64,000 nucleotides of DNA from Gymnogyps californianus. Its lineage: Eukaryota > Chordata > Aves > Accipitriformes > Cathartidae. The notes under the pieces were generated by a model. It was given only the letters and a program-made list of their open reading frames with translations, was not told the DNA's origin and ran no database searches. The stretch lies in the NCBI RefSeq assembly GCF_018139145.2, contig NC_059471.1:101930914-101994913 (forward strand). The letters are read 5' to 3'. The translations under genes were made by a program, and so were the position numbers. Positions 11,582 to 20,986 of the stretch are shown one piece after another; the first letter of the stretch is position 1, and every line of letters begins with the position of its first letter.

Positions 11582-13275
11582 CTGAAATGCAAAATAATAT
11601 ATTTAGGCAGTTACTGGAACACTTGGACAATTAAAAATGAATCTACAGGGACACTATACAGCTTCCTGCAGCAACAGCATTATTCAAAGCAATGGTAATG
11701 CTCCCGTGTTCATGCTTTTTTTTTCTGTAGGAAACTTTAGACTAGGCAGATCAATGTCTAGGGGAAAGGACAAAAACAAGTTCACTTAAGTTTGTATAGA
11801 AAGCCTCTTTGAACAGGTCTTTCTTGCTTTTGCTTGCTTTACAGCAAATGGAATATTGGCACGATCTGGAGCTGAAAAAGGGGAAGAATGAGTATCTTAG
11901 GATAATTGTAAAAGTGGAAACGCTTCTGAACAATTCTCACATGAGTGATGGATCTGTGCATATCAGCTATCAGATGTGATCCCCAAAGACACTTTTGTGC
12001 TCCTAGAAATTTTAATCCATGGTAGTTTTGCAATGAACTTGCCCAGATCTGGAAGGTATAGATAAATGCCTTTAAACCAGAAGAAAAGTAAAAACCCCAC
12101 AGCCTCCAATGATTCAGTTTCAGGAGTTTTTAATGCCTGGAACCACCGAAATTGCACAACATACTTCAATGTTATAAAAGCATGCTACTGTAAGTGCACA
12201 TGGAGTGGAAAATAAAATGCAAATGGGTAACACTGTGAACTCAGAATACAAATATAATGAGAGTGGCACAGGCACTCAGTGAAAGATGTCAATTCCAGAA
12301 AGATATTGAAGGTACATGAACTTGTTTCAAAGAGCGCACTGTTTCAAAGAGCCACGTGGCCAGCAGGATCAGTCCGGTCTTTCAGTGGTGCACAGTAGGT
12401 TCATAGTGCCAGCTCCCCCTTAGCAAGCCTCCCAGTACCCCCCTGTACCCTTAGCAGGCCTTCCAGCACCTCATAAAGCTGTTCAGCCATTGTCAAACTA
12501 CTGAATTTAGAAAAGGCCTTGTATCCATACACCATTACTGTGTCCCCTTAAAGTCCACAAATCAGAGGCTCAAGTGGGGTCTTTTATAACACTGACCTCT
12601 ACAAGCTGCATGTTACCTTTGACATCAGGCCACTCCCCTCTAATTTTACAAAAAACCATCATCCTCTGTCAATCTCCCCACATATTAAAAGTGGCAATCT
12701 CTTTAAACCACTGCTCTGCAACACCAGAAAGGTAAAGCCAAGGCTTGGGGTTAGCATTGCTTTCTTGATATATGGTTTAATTTAACATGTTAAAATTGTT
12801 AATGCATGAGGTACTTGGTCAAACATTTCTGTGCCTTACACATGTACCCTGCAGAGTGTTTATGGCCCCAATACACTAAAAGACACAGTGGAGAAAACAC
12901 CCTCCAGTAACAAAAGGAGCTGAAGAAAGACCAGCTGGAAAAAAGCCTGGAAAGAGGAAAGCCAGGAGGAGCAGAGGCGAGCAGAGCAGAGCTTGCCTAC
13001 CAGCACAGAGCTCAGGTCTAAAGTGTGAGGCCCCAACAGCAAGTACTGGGGCCAGTCCGCAAGGTGCAAGCAATACGGCAAGAAAGGACAACGACGACGA
13101 GTGCTCTGTCCCTGAGGTGCAGTGTGGTGGTTAAACAACCTTCACCTAGGTAAAGAAACCATCTTTAAACACAGGACCCACCCAACCACATCTTACATGC
13201 ATCTGCTTGAAAGAGCAGAAATTCACTGTTTTATGAAATGTGAAACATCCTCACCTTCCAGTTAAATGCCACCAT
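11414..13275 (-). CDS. SMIM11: SMIM11, small integral membrane protein 11 (two coding exons)
   Basis: The coding sequence joins 13255-13275 (MVAFNWK) to 11414-11581, giving 62 residues. The junction is in phase 0: the donor reads AAG|GTGAGG and the acceptor TTTCAG|GCT. The joined protein matches the vertebrate family: an NWK..LE..PLL start, one hydrophobic span (about residues 13-33, including YILAAKTLILCL), then a lysine/glutamate-rich tail (34-62) likely to be cytosolic and helical. Mammalian proteins start MNWK and have about 58 residues; this one has three extra N-terminal residues (V-A-F). The start ATG at 13273-13275 has a strong context (A at -3, G at +4). SMIM11 is a widely expressed single-pass membrane microprotein of poorly known role. 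It lies between FAM243A and KCNE2 as in mammals. Confidence 0.95.
11582..13254 (-). other. SMIM11: SMIM11 intron between coding exons
   Basis: A 1.67-kb intron with GT donor at 13253-13254 and AG acceptor at 11582-11583 (minus strand). It contains an imperfect duplication of a C-rich block near 12415-12470. I saw no nested gene or clear mobile element. Confidence 0.85.
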
Positions 13276-13370
13276 CTTGGCTGCGTGATGATATTGCCCG
13301 TCCTGCAGCAGGCTGTGCCCAGCACCGATGAGCGTCACACTTCTAAAGGCACAGACTGGGGCAGGAGCAT
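13255..13370 (-). other. SMIM11: SMIM11 exon with start codon and upstream ORF
   Basis: The exon ends at the donor after AAC TGG AAG (13255). Its upstream edge is placed at 13370 from the minus-strand acceptor TTTCTTCAAG, which has a weak but T-rich tract. The first three exonic bases would then be an ATG opening an 11-codon frame that closes with TGA at 13335-13337, 59 bases before the true start. The SMIM11 start follows at 13275. Confidence 0.7.
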
Positions 13371-16300
13371 CTTGAAGAAATTGAAATTAAAAAAGAATTA
13401 GCCAATCTGTTTCTACTCAGCATGTCCACCCTGCACCTCTCTGACAAGCTCATCTGCTGCACAGCGCCTGGCAGCATGTCAGTGCCACACGCTTCAGGAA
13501 TGACCTACATGTGCCTTTTTCGAGCTGAGCGACAGGAGCAACGTCTGTGCTGCTGAAGGACAGGGGTTTGAAAGGCCCCGGGCAGGTGACACACTTGCGC
13601 AGAGCAAGGGCTTCCACCGCCCGCAGCACATCCCAGCAGCTGCCCAACTGAAAACACAACGCTGGCTGCTTTCGGAAGCTTGACACGTGCGCATGTCACA
13701 CCGCCTCACCGATGTTTGAGATCTAGCGGACAGGAGTGTACCCAGAAGAGCTGTCTTGTGGTTTTTAAGCCCACCTGCCCTGTTCGGAGCCTGAATGCCT
13801 AGTGAATCCTAGTATCTAGTATAATTTACCAGTTCTCTCTGATTTACTAATAAATTAAATTCTCCATGCAGCCCATAATAACACAGAAGCAAACCAACCA
13901 GTCACTGGATCCCTTGAGTGGTCAACGTATGTTTCAGAGCTGAACTTCGGGGCTAAGAAATGCCCAAGGGGATGCTGAAGGCTGCAGCAGACAGCCACAA
14001 TACTACCCTCCGGTCTCTGCCTGCGGCTCCACCAGCGCTGACACTGTTTCAGCTGCTGGATTTCAAATTAAGCACATTTCCCTGCCTGACCCCCTCAAGG
14101 TGTTTCCTGTATGTATAACAACAGAGTCACTGTCAAAAAGTAGGAGGAAGCCCTATAGCTTAGTCCAAACCTTCACCAGCAGCTGGGCTGAATGAATCAC
14201 CACCATGCCACAATAGCTGCAGCTGACCTTTCTTCAGAAACAAGGAGCCAAGCAAATGTTCTTGCAGCTCCTGCGCTGCTCAGCCAGCTTCTTCATAGAT
14301 GCCCTTATTTCACCAGCTAGGGCATCTTCTTCTCTCCTCTTCCCCCAGCTGCAAAATCCTCACCCTGCAGAGACCACCCTGGAAACGTCACCATGGAGAG
14401 ACACCACCAGAGATCTCTGTTACCAAGATTGAACTACACCAAAGCAGTGGCGTAGCCAACTCTTGTGTCGTTCAGTATTTACTGTGTTGATCCTGAGTTG
14501 TGCAGCTCCCTTCTCCTGTTGATAAAATGTCAGGGCAACTGTGAACTAATGAGTCAGTACTGTTACACCTCCAAAAAAAAGGCATTTTAACTTCTGATGA
14601 TTCCTCCAAAATTTCAGTGAGCATTAAGATTTGAAGTCCCCTGCCAGATGGTCACAGCAAAAATCCCACATCAGAGCAGAATCTAGTTCTCAGTGCATGG
14701 TTCAGATGGCTACATGCTTCTCAATGATACCCAAGTTTCACAAGCCTGGCCTGATCTGAGGGGACTGCACTGCCCACCTGGGGTGTCCTCACCTCAGAAT
14801 GCTGACTTGGGTGGCGGCTTCATCAGACACAGTCTTCACTCTTCTCTTAAATTGCTGTAAAATCTGTGCTTCAGTCGGAATCAATTTTGCAACATGTTGT
14901 AAAAAGGCAAGAATTCAGCCATTCAAAGACAGGCTAGCATCTGGCATATGATGCTGAAAATGGGGTTTTAGTCATTTTTTATGTACAGAAAAAGTTTTAG
15001 ACTCAGCAAATGTTATGTGAGCCCATCTGTGGGGTCTGATTGCAGGGTACCATCCCACCAGCAAGAAGCAGCATATAATGTGTATCACAGTGTGCACTCC
15101 TGCAAATACTTTTGGTTGCAAGTCGATTATTTAAGCATTCAGTGCAACACTTCTGTAATACTTCCGCTGTGCTGAGACACAAGCCTGAATCTGCCTGAAT
15201 TGTGTATCCACCAGGAGTAGCTGCACTGAAGTCACAAAAGATGGGAAGTAAAGAAATTCTCCGTTTGTTCTGAAGAGCAGTGTTCTGATCCAAAATGTTT
15301 CCTGTGAGAGCTGACACCTTTGATGGTCTGTTCTCACAGTGTCTTCTGCGGTTGGAACTGAGCGGGGAAGCCACTGGTCTCACCATGTTGCATTCCCACA
15401 TCCTGTGCCACCAGCCTCCCATGGTCAAGCACTTCTCCCCATTTCGTCTCTTGACTCTTCTGGTCTCCATCTTGATCCAGACTTCACTGAATACAGCTGA
15501 AACCCCAGGACAGAAAAAAATGGGTGGAGCTGGGGCACGGGGCAAGGAGAAGAAAGTGGGAAGAGGAGAGAAAAAGGCAGGATTCACTTCACAATTGAAA
15601 AACAACATTTGTTAGCACTGAGGTCGTCAATTCAAAAGCAAAAAGCTCAGACACTGTACTTTCAAGGTTGTGATATCTTAAAAGCACGCAGGCAAATAAA
15701 CAGCTGAAGTTTCATGTTTGCCTTTTCAGAGGCAGATAAGGCACAGATAGGAGTTCAGAACACATCTACAGTCAGGCATTGTTCATTCCCCAGGAAAATG
15801 CAAGCTCCCTTAACAAACAGCGCTACTGGGAATGGAGACTGGGCCACATGGAAGGTCACTATTACCTTCACTCGCAAGCAAGGAGGTCTCGTGTTGAACC
15901 ACGTGAGAAAGAAACAGGAGCACTAGGCTCTGCCTGAAGCCCGGCCGGAGACTCCACGACAGATGCTCCATAAGCTATCCATCATGTACTTGTAGACTCA
16001 TATGCAGGCCAGGGATAAAATGATATCACTCTCACATGTATCGGTGGCCTTCTTCACTGTGATTGCACCTCGATCACTAGCCTATTTACACTCAGACCTC
16101 CTTTGTGAAGCAGAGCAAACTACTGCAGATGGTAAAGGAAGAAAAGGTCTGCCCGTATCGCACACCTCAGCATTGTACTAGCAATCCTCCGTTAGCTCCA
16201 AATGCTGTGAGGTCTTCTGGGTCCAGAGCAGGCAGACAGGGTCACCAACGCAGCGCTAGAGGCTTGTGTCCTCAGCAGGGCTAAAGAGCTCCCAGGGAGG

Positions 16301-16420
16301 GCCGCACCAAGTCCCAGAGCTAGTCTTTAGCCTGATACCAGCCCCAGGATCTCTGCACAACGCTGTGTTGTGCAACACAGACCACCCCAGACAAAGGAGT
16401 TGGGCCTCAGTCAGATGGGA

Positions 16421-16470
16421 AGTCTGTGGTGGAGCACAGAATTGAATCCAGGTCTCTCAGCCACTGAATT
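16421..16470 (-). repeat. MIR-like SINE fragment
   Basis: The segment resembles the reverse complement of the tRNA-derived part of MIR/core-SINEs (GTGG.GGAGCACAGAATTGAA, then CCAGGTCTCTCAGCC). It is short and diverged, so the call is tentative. Confidence 0.35.
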
Positions 16471-18024
16471 ACAGCTCCAGTCCACCACAACAACCACATC
16501 ACAGCCCAGCCACTCATACCATTGTTTGCTTATGCAGCGGCAGAGTATTGACTGGCCTGCATGCACCAGAAAACATCTACACAGGCATCTGGGTACTCAC
16601 AAACCCACTTGAGTTGTCTTGGCTGAACGTCTCACTCAGCCTGCCAATAACTCCATCTACTCAACAAAATGGGACTCGAGATATTCTTTTGTCTACTGGG
16701 GATTTCCGAGCAACTCCATTTTATCCACTTTGTGAAAAGTTACAAAAGTCACCAGCCACAAGGCCTCAGAAAGCAGCGAGCTACTAGGATTATTTGACTA
16801 TATTTAAAATGGAGTGATGGCTGAGTATGTTCTGAGCTAGAAAAGAGGTTTCTCTCCACCTGTCTCTTGTTGCTGCTTTCTTTAACGCACATATTTCAGG
16901 AAGCAAAATGCACGCTTCCCACATGGACAGTCACTGGAGGACCCACCCCTACATGTGACCTGCTGCATCATGCATCAGGTTGAGCATCTGCAAGACACGA
17001 TCAAGCCTCCTCAAAAAAAAAAAAATGACTACTGGGTCATGGGAAAACATAGTAAGATGGCAAAGCCCAAAGGCTGCAGAGAGCTGGAAGCAACTGCGAG
17101 CCAGAGCTGCTGCACTAAGAATCCATCACAAAACACTCCCACAAGATGCAGTGGTTATATTAAATCAGAAGCACTCAGACCTGTGCACATTTACAGTCTC
17201 TGTAGGTCAAGACATCACTCCATAAAAAGGCCTGTGTAATCACTCAGTTTATACTAATGTATAAACTGTGTATTAAAGAAATTCCTAAACTAACATCAAC
17301 TCAAGGAACATCAAAAACATAAAGCCATACAAGATCTTCATACCTGAAGAAGTAGAAATGAAAATATTAGTGATTCCTCTGGCAGCTCCTCACATGCTCC
17401 AAACTCTGGAAAATGAGAACAGAGCAGATGGGACGTATCAATCATGGCACCTGGATTAAAATCAAATTAAATCAAAACCAAAAAATGTCAGTGGCACATC
17501 AGACTGTTCCACTGTGGCTCCCAGGGCATCATTTCAGCCACATCCCAGGGTCCTTGCAAGCTGCGGGCCCTTGCCTGCTGCCACCACCTTGCCCAAGCCT
17601 CCCCTGCCTCCACCCCAACCCCAGCTCTGCCCTGGTCACCTTTCCTGGTGCCTGCAGCAGCAGTGCCCAGCACAGCCAGCAACCTACACACGGACTTGAG
17701 GAAATCAAACTTTTTCAACGAACGATAACTAACTTCAGATTCCTCTTTCTTACTTATGTGCTTCATTTTTTCTTAAGAAAACAACAAAACTCGGCAGATT
17801 CATACGCAGTGAAGCGCGCTTCCAGGCAGCCGTGCATCGCACCCTGCAGCAATACGCCAGGAGACGGCCGAATCAGGCCTGCCCGGCGTTTATAGCCAGC
17901 GAGCGTGTCTCCAGCAGCTTTTAGACCCCACACTCCCTCGTCCAAGGGGCGGCCGGGGGCCGCAGGTTATTGCCAAGGAGCTTCGCACACCCGCTGGCGC
18001 CAGGGCGGGAACGGGGCCTGTGCC

Positions 18025-18310
18025 GGGGTCAGACAGGCAGGGCGGCGGGCAGGGTGGCAGGCAGGCAGCCAGGGGACGGCAGGACGACAGGCAAGCAGGG
18101 TGGGCAGGCAGGAGAGCAAGGAAGGGGGGCAGGAGAACGGGCAAAGGAAGGTACGCTGGTCAGGAGCGGGCAGGCAGGGGGGCAGGAGGGCAGGCAGGGG
18201 AGGCAGGTAGAAGGGCAGGGCAGGCAGGAGGGCAGGAGAAGACTGAGGGGAGCTGAGGGTTCTGGGGCTAGCAGGCCGGGGAGCAGGCCGGAGGGCAGGC
18301 AGCAATGCAG
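18025..18310. repeat. Imperfect GGCAGG minisatellite
   Basis: Degenerate runs of GGCAGG, GGGCAGG and related units fill this part of the CpG island. The low-complexity composition keeps frames open on both strands (up to about 250 codons), so those frames should not be read as genes. Confidence 0.8.
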
Positions 18311-18465
18311 GCAGAGCGGGCCGGGTCGGGGTGGGGGGGGGCCGCCCCGCTCCTGCCCGATCTCGCCCCGCCGCCCCCGCCAGCCCGCCTCCCCCCCCGC
18401 ACGGCGCCGCGGGCGGCCGCGCCAAGGAGGGGTGTGGGGGAAGGCCCAGGAAACGCGTCTCGTAC

Positions 18466-18525
18466 CTCACGGGGCGGCCATGGCTCCGGGCGGGAGGGCG
18501 CGACAAACTACATCTCCCAGGAGCG
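18466..18525 (-). other. SMIM11: Candidate SMIM11 non-coding first exon
   Basis: On the minus strand this segment runs from the ZNF143-type element to a good donor (GAG|GTACGA) at 18464-18465. It contains an ATG opening a four-codon frame (ATGGCCGCCCCGTGA). The transcription start is inferred from the island and motif, not seen. Confidence 0.5.
18507..18519 (+). promoter_or_regulatory. ZNF143/SBS-type promoter element
   Basis: ACTACATCTCCCA is an exact match to the vertebrate promoter consensus ACTAYRNNNCCCR, which is linked to ZNF143/THAP11 and typical of CpG-island housekeeping promoters near the start site. It sits beside the predicted SMIM11 first exon. Confidence 0.7.
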
Positions 18526-18669
18526 GCAGCGGCAGGGCCCGGCGGGGCAGGGCCCGGCAGAGCGCCCGGGTCCCCCCGCCTTGCCTCGCCCCGGGCGCCT
18601 CTCCCGCAAACCCGGTGTGCCCCGGGCCGCTGCCTGAGGCCGGAGCAGAACGTAGCCCCCTGTTTCTTC

Positions 18670-18690
18670 AAAAAAAAAAAAAAAAAAAAA
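18670..18690. repeat. Poly(A) homopolymer tract
   Basis: There are 21 consecutive A residues at the distal edge of the dense CpG region. No retroposed gene body or target duplication is obvious beside it. Confidence 0.9.
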
Positions 18691-18699
18691 TTTCTGAGG

Positions 18700-20353
18700 T
18701 AAAGCAATTCCCACATGTCCCAGGGGTGTAGGTCCGAGGGCAAAGCGGTCCAGGTCCCCGTCCTCAGCTTCGCTGTGCAGCCTCACAGCCATCTGCCCGC
18801 CACCGGGAGCAGGGCCGGGCCCAGAGGCGGGAGCTGCCGACTGGTTTTGGCGGGGAGCAGGGCCTGAGCGGGTCTGGCAGCTGCTGGGGATGCTGGTGCA
18901 GCGGGACGAGTTCTCCTGGGGTGTTCCTCCGACTGTACCTTGCCAGAAGGGGCTCTCGGTGACGGTAGCATGGCCATAGCGCCGGGCCCAGGTGGCCCCA
19001 GGGTCCCCCCCCCAGCTCGGTGCGGCACAATATCTGCACTTTTCCAGCCGGTGGGCCCCGAGAGTAAGGAAAGTCCCGCAGCCTGGGTGTGGAGCACAGC
19101 CGTGGTAGGAGCGGGGGAGCTGGCAGGCAGCCACAGGCCACCCGGGGAGGTGGGGGGAAAGGGGGCATGCTGTGTGGGGAGAGGCTCACCAGAAGGCTGT
19201 GCTGGGACCTGACAAGACTCCCCTAGCGCTCACGGACTGAGATTATTCCAAGGCTTATTACTATGCCAGCAAAAGGCACATCTGCAGCATGACAGCAGCT
19301 GCTGTGCCAAATGTCAAGACCAGTCTCCAAAACAAGTCAAAGCTTCCCAACAAAAGAAGCCCTTTTCATTTCTTTTTAACATGAGCAAAACAAAATTGTC
19401 GGAAATGCAGCGCCAGACATGGCTGAAGTGTTTCAGCCAGAACTTTCTAAAAACAAACAACAAGCCCGCACGACAGACATCCAGCATGGGAACTTTTAGC
19501 TTCAGCGATTTAAGTCTGGCAACATGAATAGGAGCTAAACCCAGAGTCTTACAAAACGAAGCACGTTTTAATACTAGACGTGTCACCAGTTCTGCTTCTA
19601 ATTATTCCCTGAGAGCCAGCATTGTGATACTTCAGCAGCACAGGAGAAGAAAAACCATCTTGAAAACCCATTTCCCAGCCAGTGGAAACCAGTACCCAAC
19701 ATGGGAATCCCTTAGGAAGCATGGCAATGGCACAGCCTTGATAGCTGGGTATAGAAATCCCTTTTCTGAAAGCCAAAAGGCAGGATCTCAGTGGTTTACA
19801 CTGAGCCCTGGCTGATGGGATGTAGCCAGCACCTCCGTCACCCAGCTTGCATCCCAGGTAGACAGATTGCTCTGGAGAACCAAGGAGCAGCAGGAGACAG
19901 CTTGGCCAGCTATGAACTTGAGGACAGATGATGAACCTCTGGAAGCTGCCCTAGACAACCAGGACATGGTCCTAGATGAGACTGCTAGTTTAGCAGCTCT
20001 TCTGCTATAAAACAGACCTTGTTCAGAAGGCCATGAGTCAATCTTTGCTGCCAATGAATAATGAAATCAAAATGGGAGCCAGATCATTAAAAAAATAGTT
20101 TGGAATGAATGTGTATAGGTATAGGTTACCTCCTATGATTCATACCATAACATATTGTTCAGTCAATAGATGGAGATTTTGATATTTTACTGTACATTTT
20201 CAAGTTATTTTTAAGATGGGCTTAAGTCATACAGTTTGGATCTAAATCAGCACTTTTGACCACTAATTCACAGTTATTCTGAGGTGGGGACATCCAGATC
20301 TGCTTCTGGATTTAAAAAATGCTAAAAAAAATCAAGTTGTTCATTCTCTTGGT
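18700..20353. other. Intergenic region between KCNE2 and SMIM11
   Basis: The first few hundred bases are GC-rich shoulder of the CpG island; the remainder is ordinary non-coding sequence. Open frames here overlap one another and have no recognisable domains. I see no repeat that I can name. Confidence 0.6.
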
Positions 20354-20359
20354 TTTATT
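20354..20359 (-). terminator. Candidate KCNE2 poly(A) signal
   Basis: TTTATT here is AATAAA on the minus strand, about 230 bases past the KCNE2 stop codon. It is inferred from position only. Confidence 0.4.
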
Positions 20360-20590
20360 TTCCTGAAGAACAGAATATCAAAGCAAAGCACAATCATGCA
20401 TTTTTCTTGGGTGTTCCCCGAGCAGCTGTGCCAAAGTCCTCATGGGAAACAGTGATGCTGATTTCCTCAGCACTCTGTTCCACATTGACCTGTCTGTTAA
20501 TTTAATTAACAGTTTTACAGGTATTTGTAATTCCAGTGAGTTCCCTGCATGTGACTTTATGATTTCCTCATTGCTGGTGTTTCCAAAAAG

Positions 20591-20968
20591 TCAAGGTGAT
20601 CCAGGGCTTGTTTTGTCTCTTGCACCCAAGTTTTCGTGGATCACACACTTGAGGTCTTCTCGATTCAGAACTTGGCTTTTATACTTCTCGCCCCAGTCCT
20701 CAACGATGTACTGATGATAGGGGTCGTTGGAGTGCTCTCGCCTCTTTGATTTCACAGTACTCACCAAGATCGCCACAATAATGAAGGAGAACATCCCAAT
20801 CATCACCATCAAATAAAGGATAACATAGTCAAAGTTTTCAGCATCAACCTTGGCTTGCAGTTTATCTGCTGCTTCCGTCATGTTTTTCCTCCAGCCATTC
20901 ATGTAAGTGAGAAAGGTTTCCTTGAAAATATCTTCGACCGCCCAAGTGAAGTTTCGCATTTCAGCCAT
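20591..20968 (-). CDS. KCNE2: KCNE2, potassium channel beta subunit (MiRP1)
   Basis: This single coding exon gives 125 residues; the human protein has 123. KCNE2 is a single-pass accessory subunit that binds KCNQ1, hERG and other voltage-gated potassium channels and changes their gating. It acts in heart, in gastric parietal cells and in other epithelia. The extracellular N-terminus carries two N-glycosylation sequons, N6 (NFT) and N29 (NMT), at the family positions. The membrane span is about residues 49-72 ([20 protein letters not shown]), followed by the basic KSKRR stop-transfer and the conserved block [14 protein letters not shown] (79-92). The last 20 or so residues diverge from mammals. 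An acceptor AG at 20987-20988 lies just upstream of the ATG, consistent with a spliced 5' untranslated exon farther right, which I could not locate. Identity is secure. Confidence 0.98.
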   Translation of the reverse strand: MAEMRNFTWAVEDIFKETFLTYMNGWRKNMTEAADKLQAKVDAENFDYVILYLMVMIGMFSFIIVAILVSTVKSKRREHSNDPYHQYIVEDWGEKYKSQVLNREDLKCVIHENLGARDKTSPGSP

Positions 20969-20986
20969 CCTTGCAAGTTATGGCTA

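Larger units (their letters stand above)
13371..18465 (-). other. SMIM11: SMIM11 5' intron
   Basis: This inferred first intron runs from the CpG-island donor to the acceptor at 13371-13372. It contains a MIR-like fragment near 16421-16470, a 201-codon open frame at 15003-15608 of unknown meaning, and the CpG-rich GGCAG repeat at its 5' end. Cryptic splice pairs, such as minus-strand CAG|GTATGA near 17345, could mark an alternative exon, but I cannot support one. Confidence 0.5.
17885..18640. promoter_or_regulatory. CpG island, SMIM11 promoter region
   Basis: This block is very GC-rich with dense CpG, unlike its AT-moderate surroundings. It includes a candidate first-exon donor (GTGAG|GTACGAG, exon edge at 18466 on the minus strand) and a ZNF143-type motif just upstream. 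It lies 5' of SMIM11 and is the natural promoter for that gene. CpG-rich sequence continues at lower density to about 19060, which might allow divergent transcription. Confidence 0.75.

Noticed and set aside
17967..18743. Open frames of about 250 codons on both strands across the CpG island
   Set aside because: They are products of the GGCAGG repeat and GC-rich composition, have no domain, and overlap each other on opposite strands.
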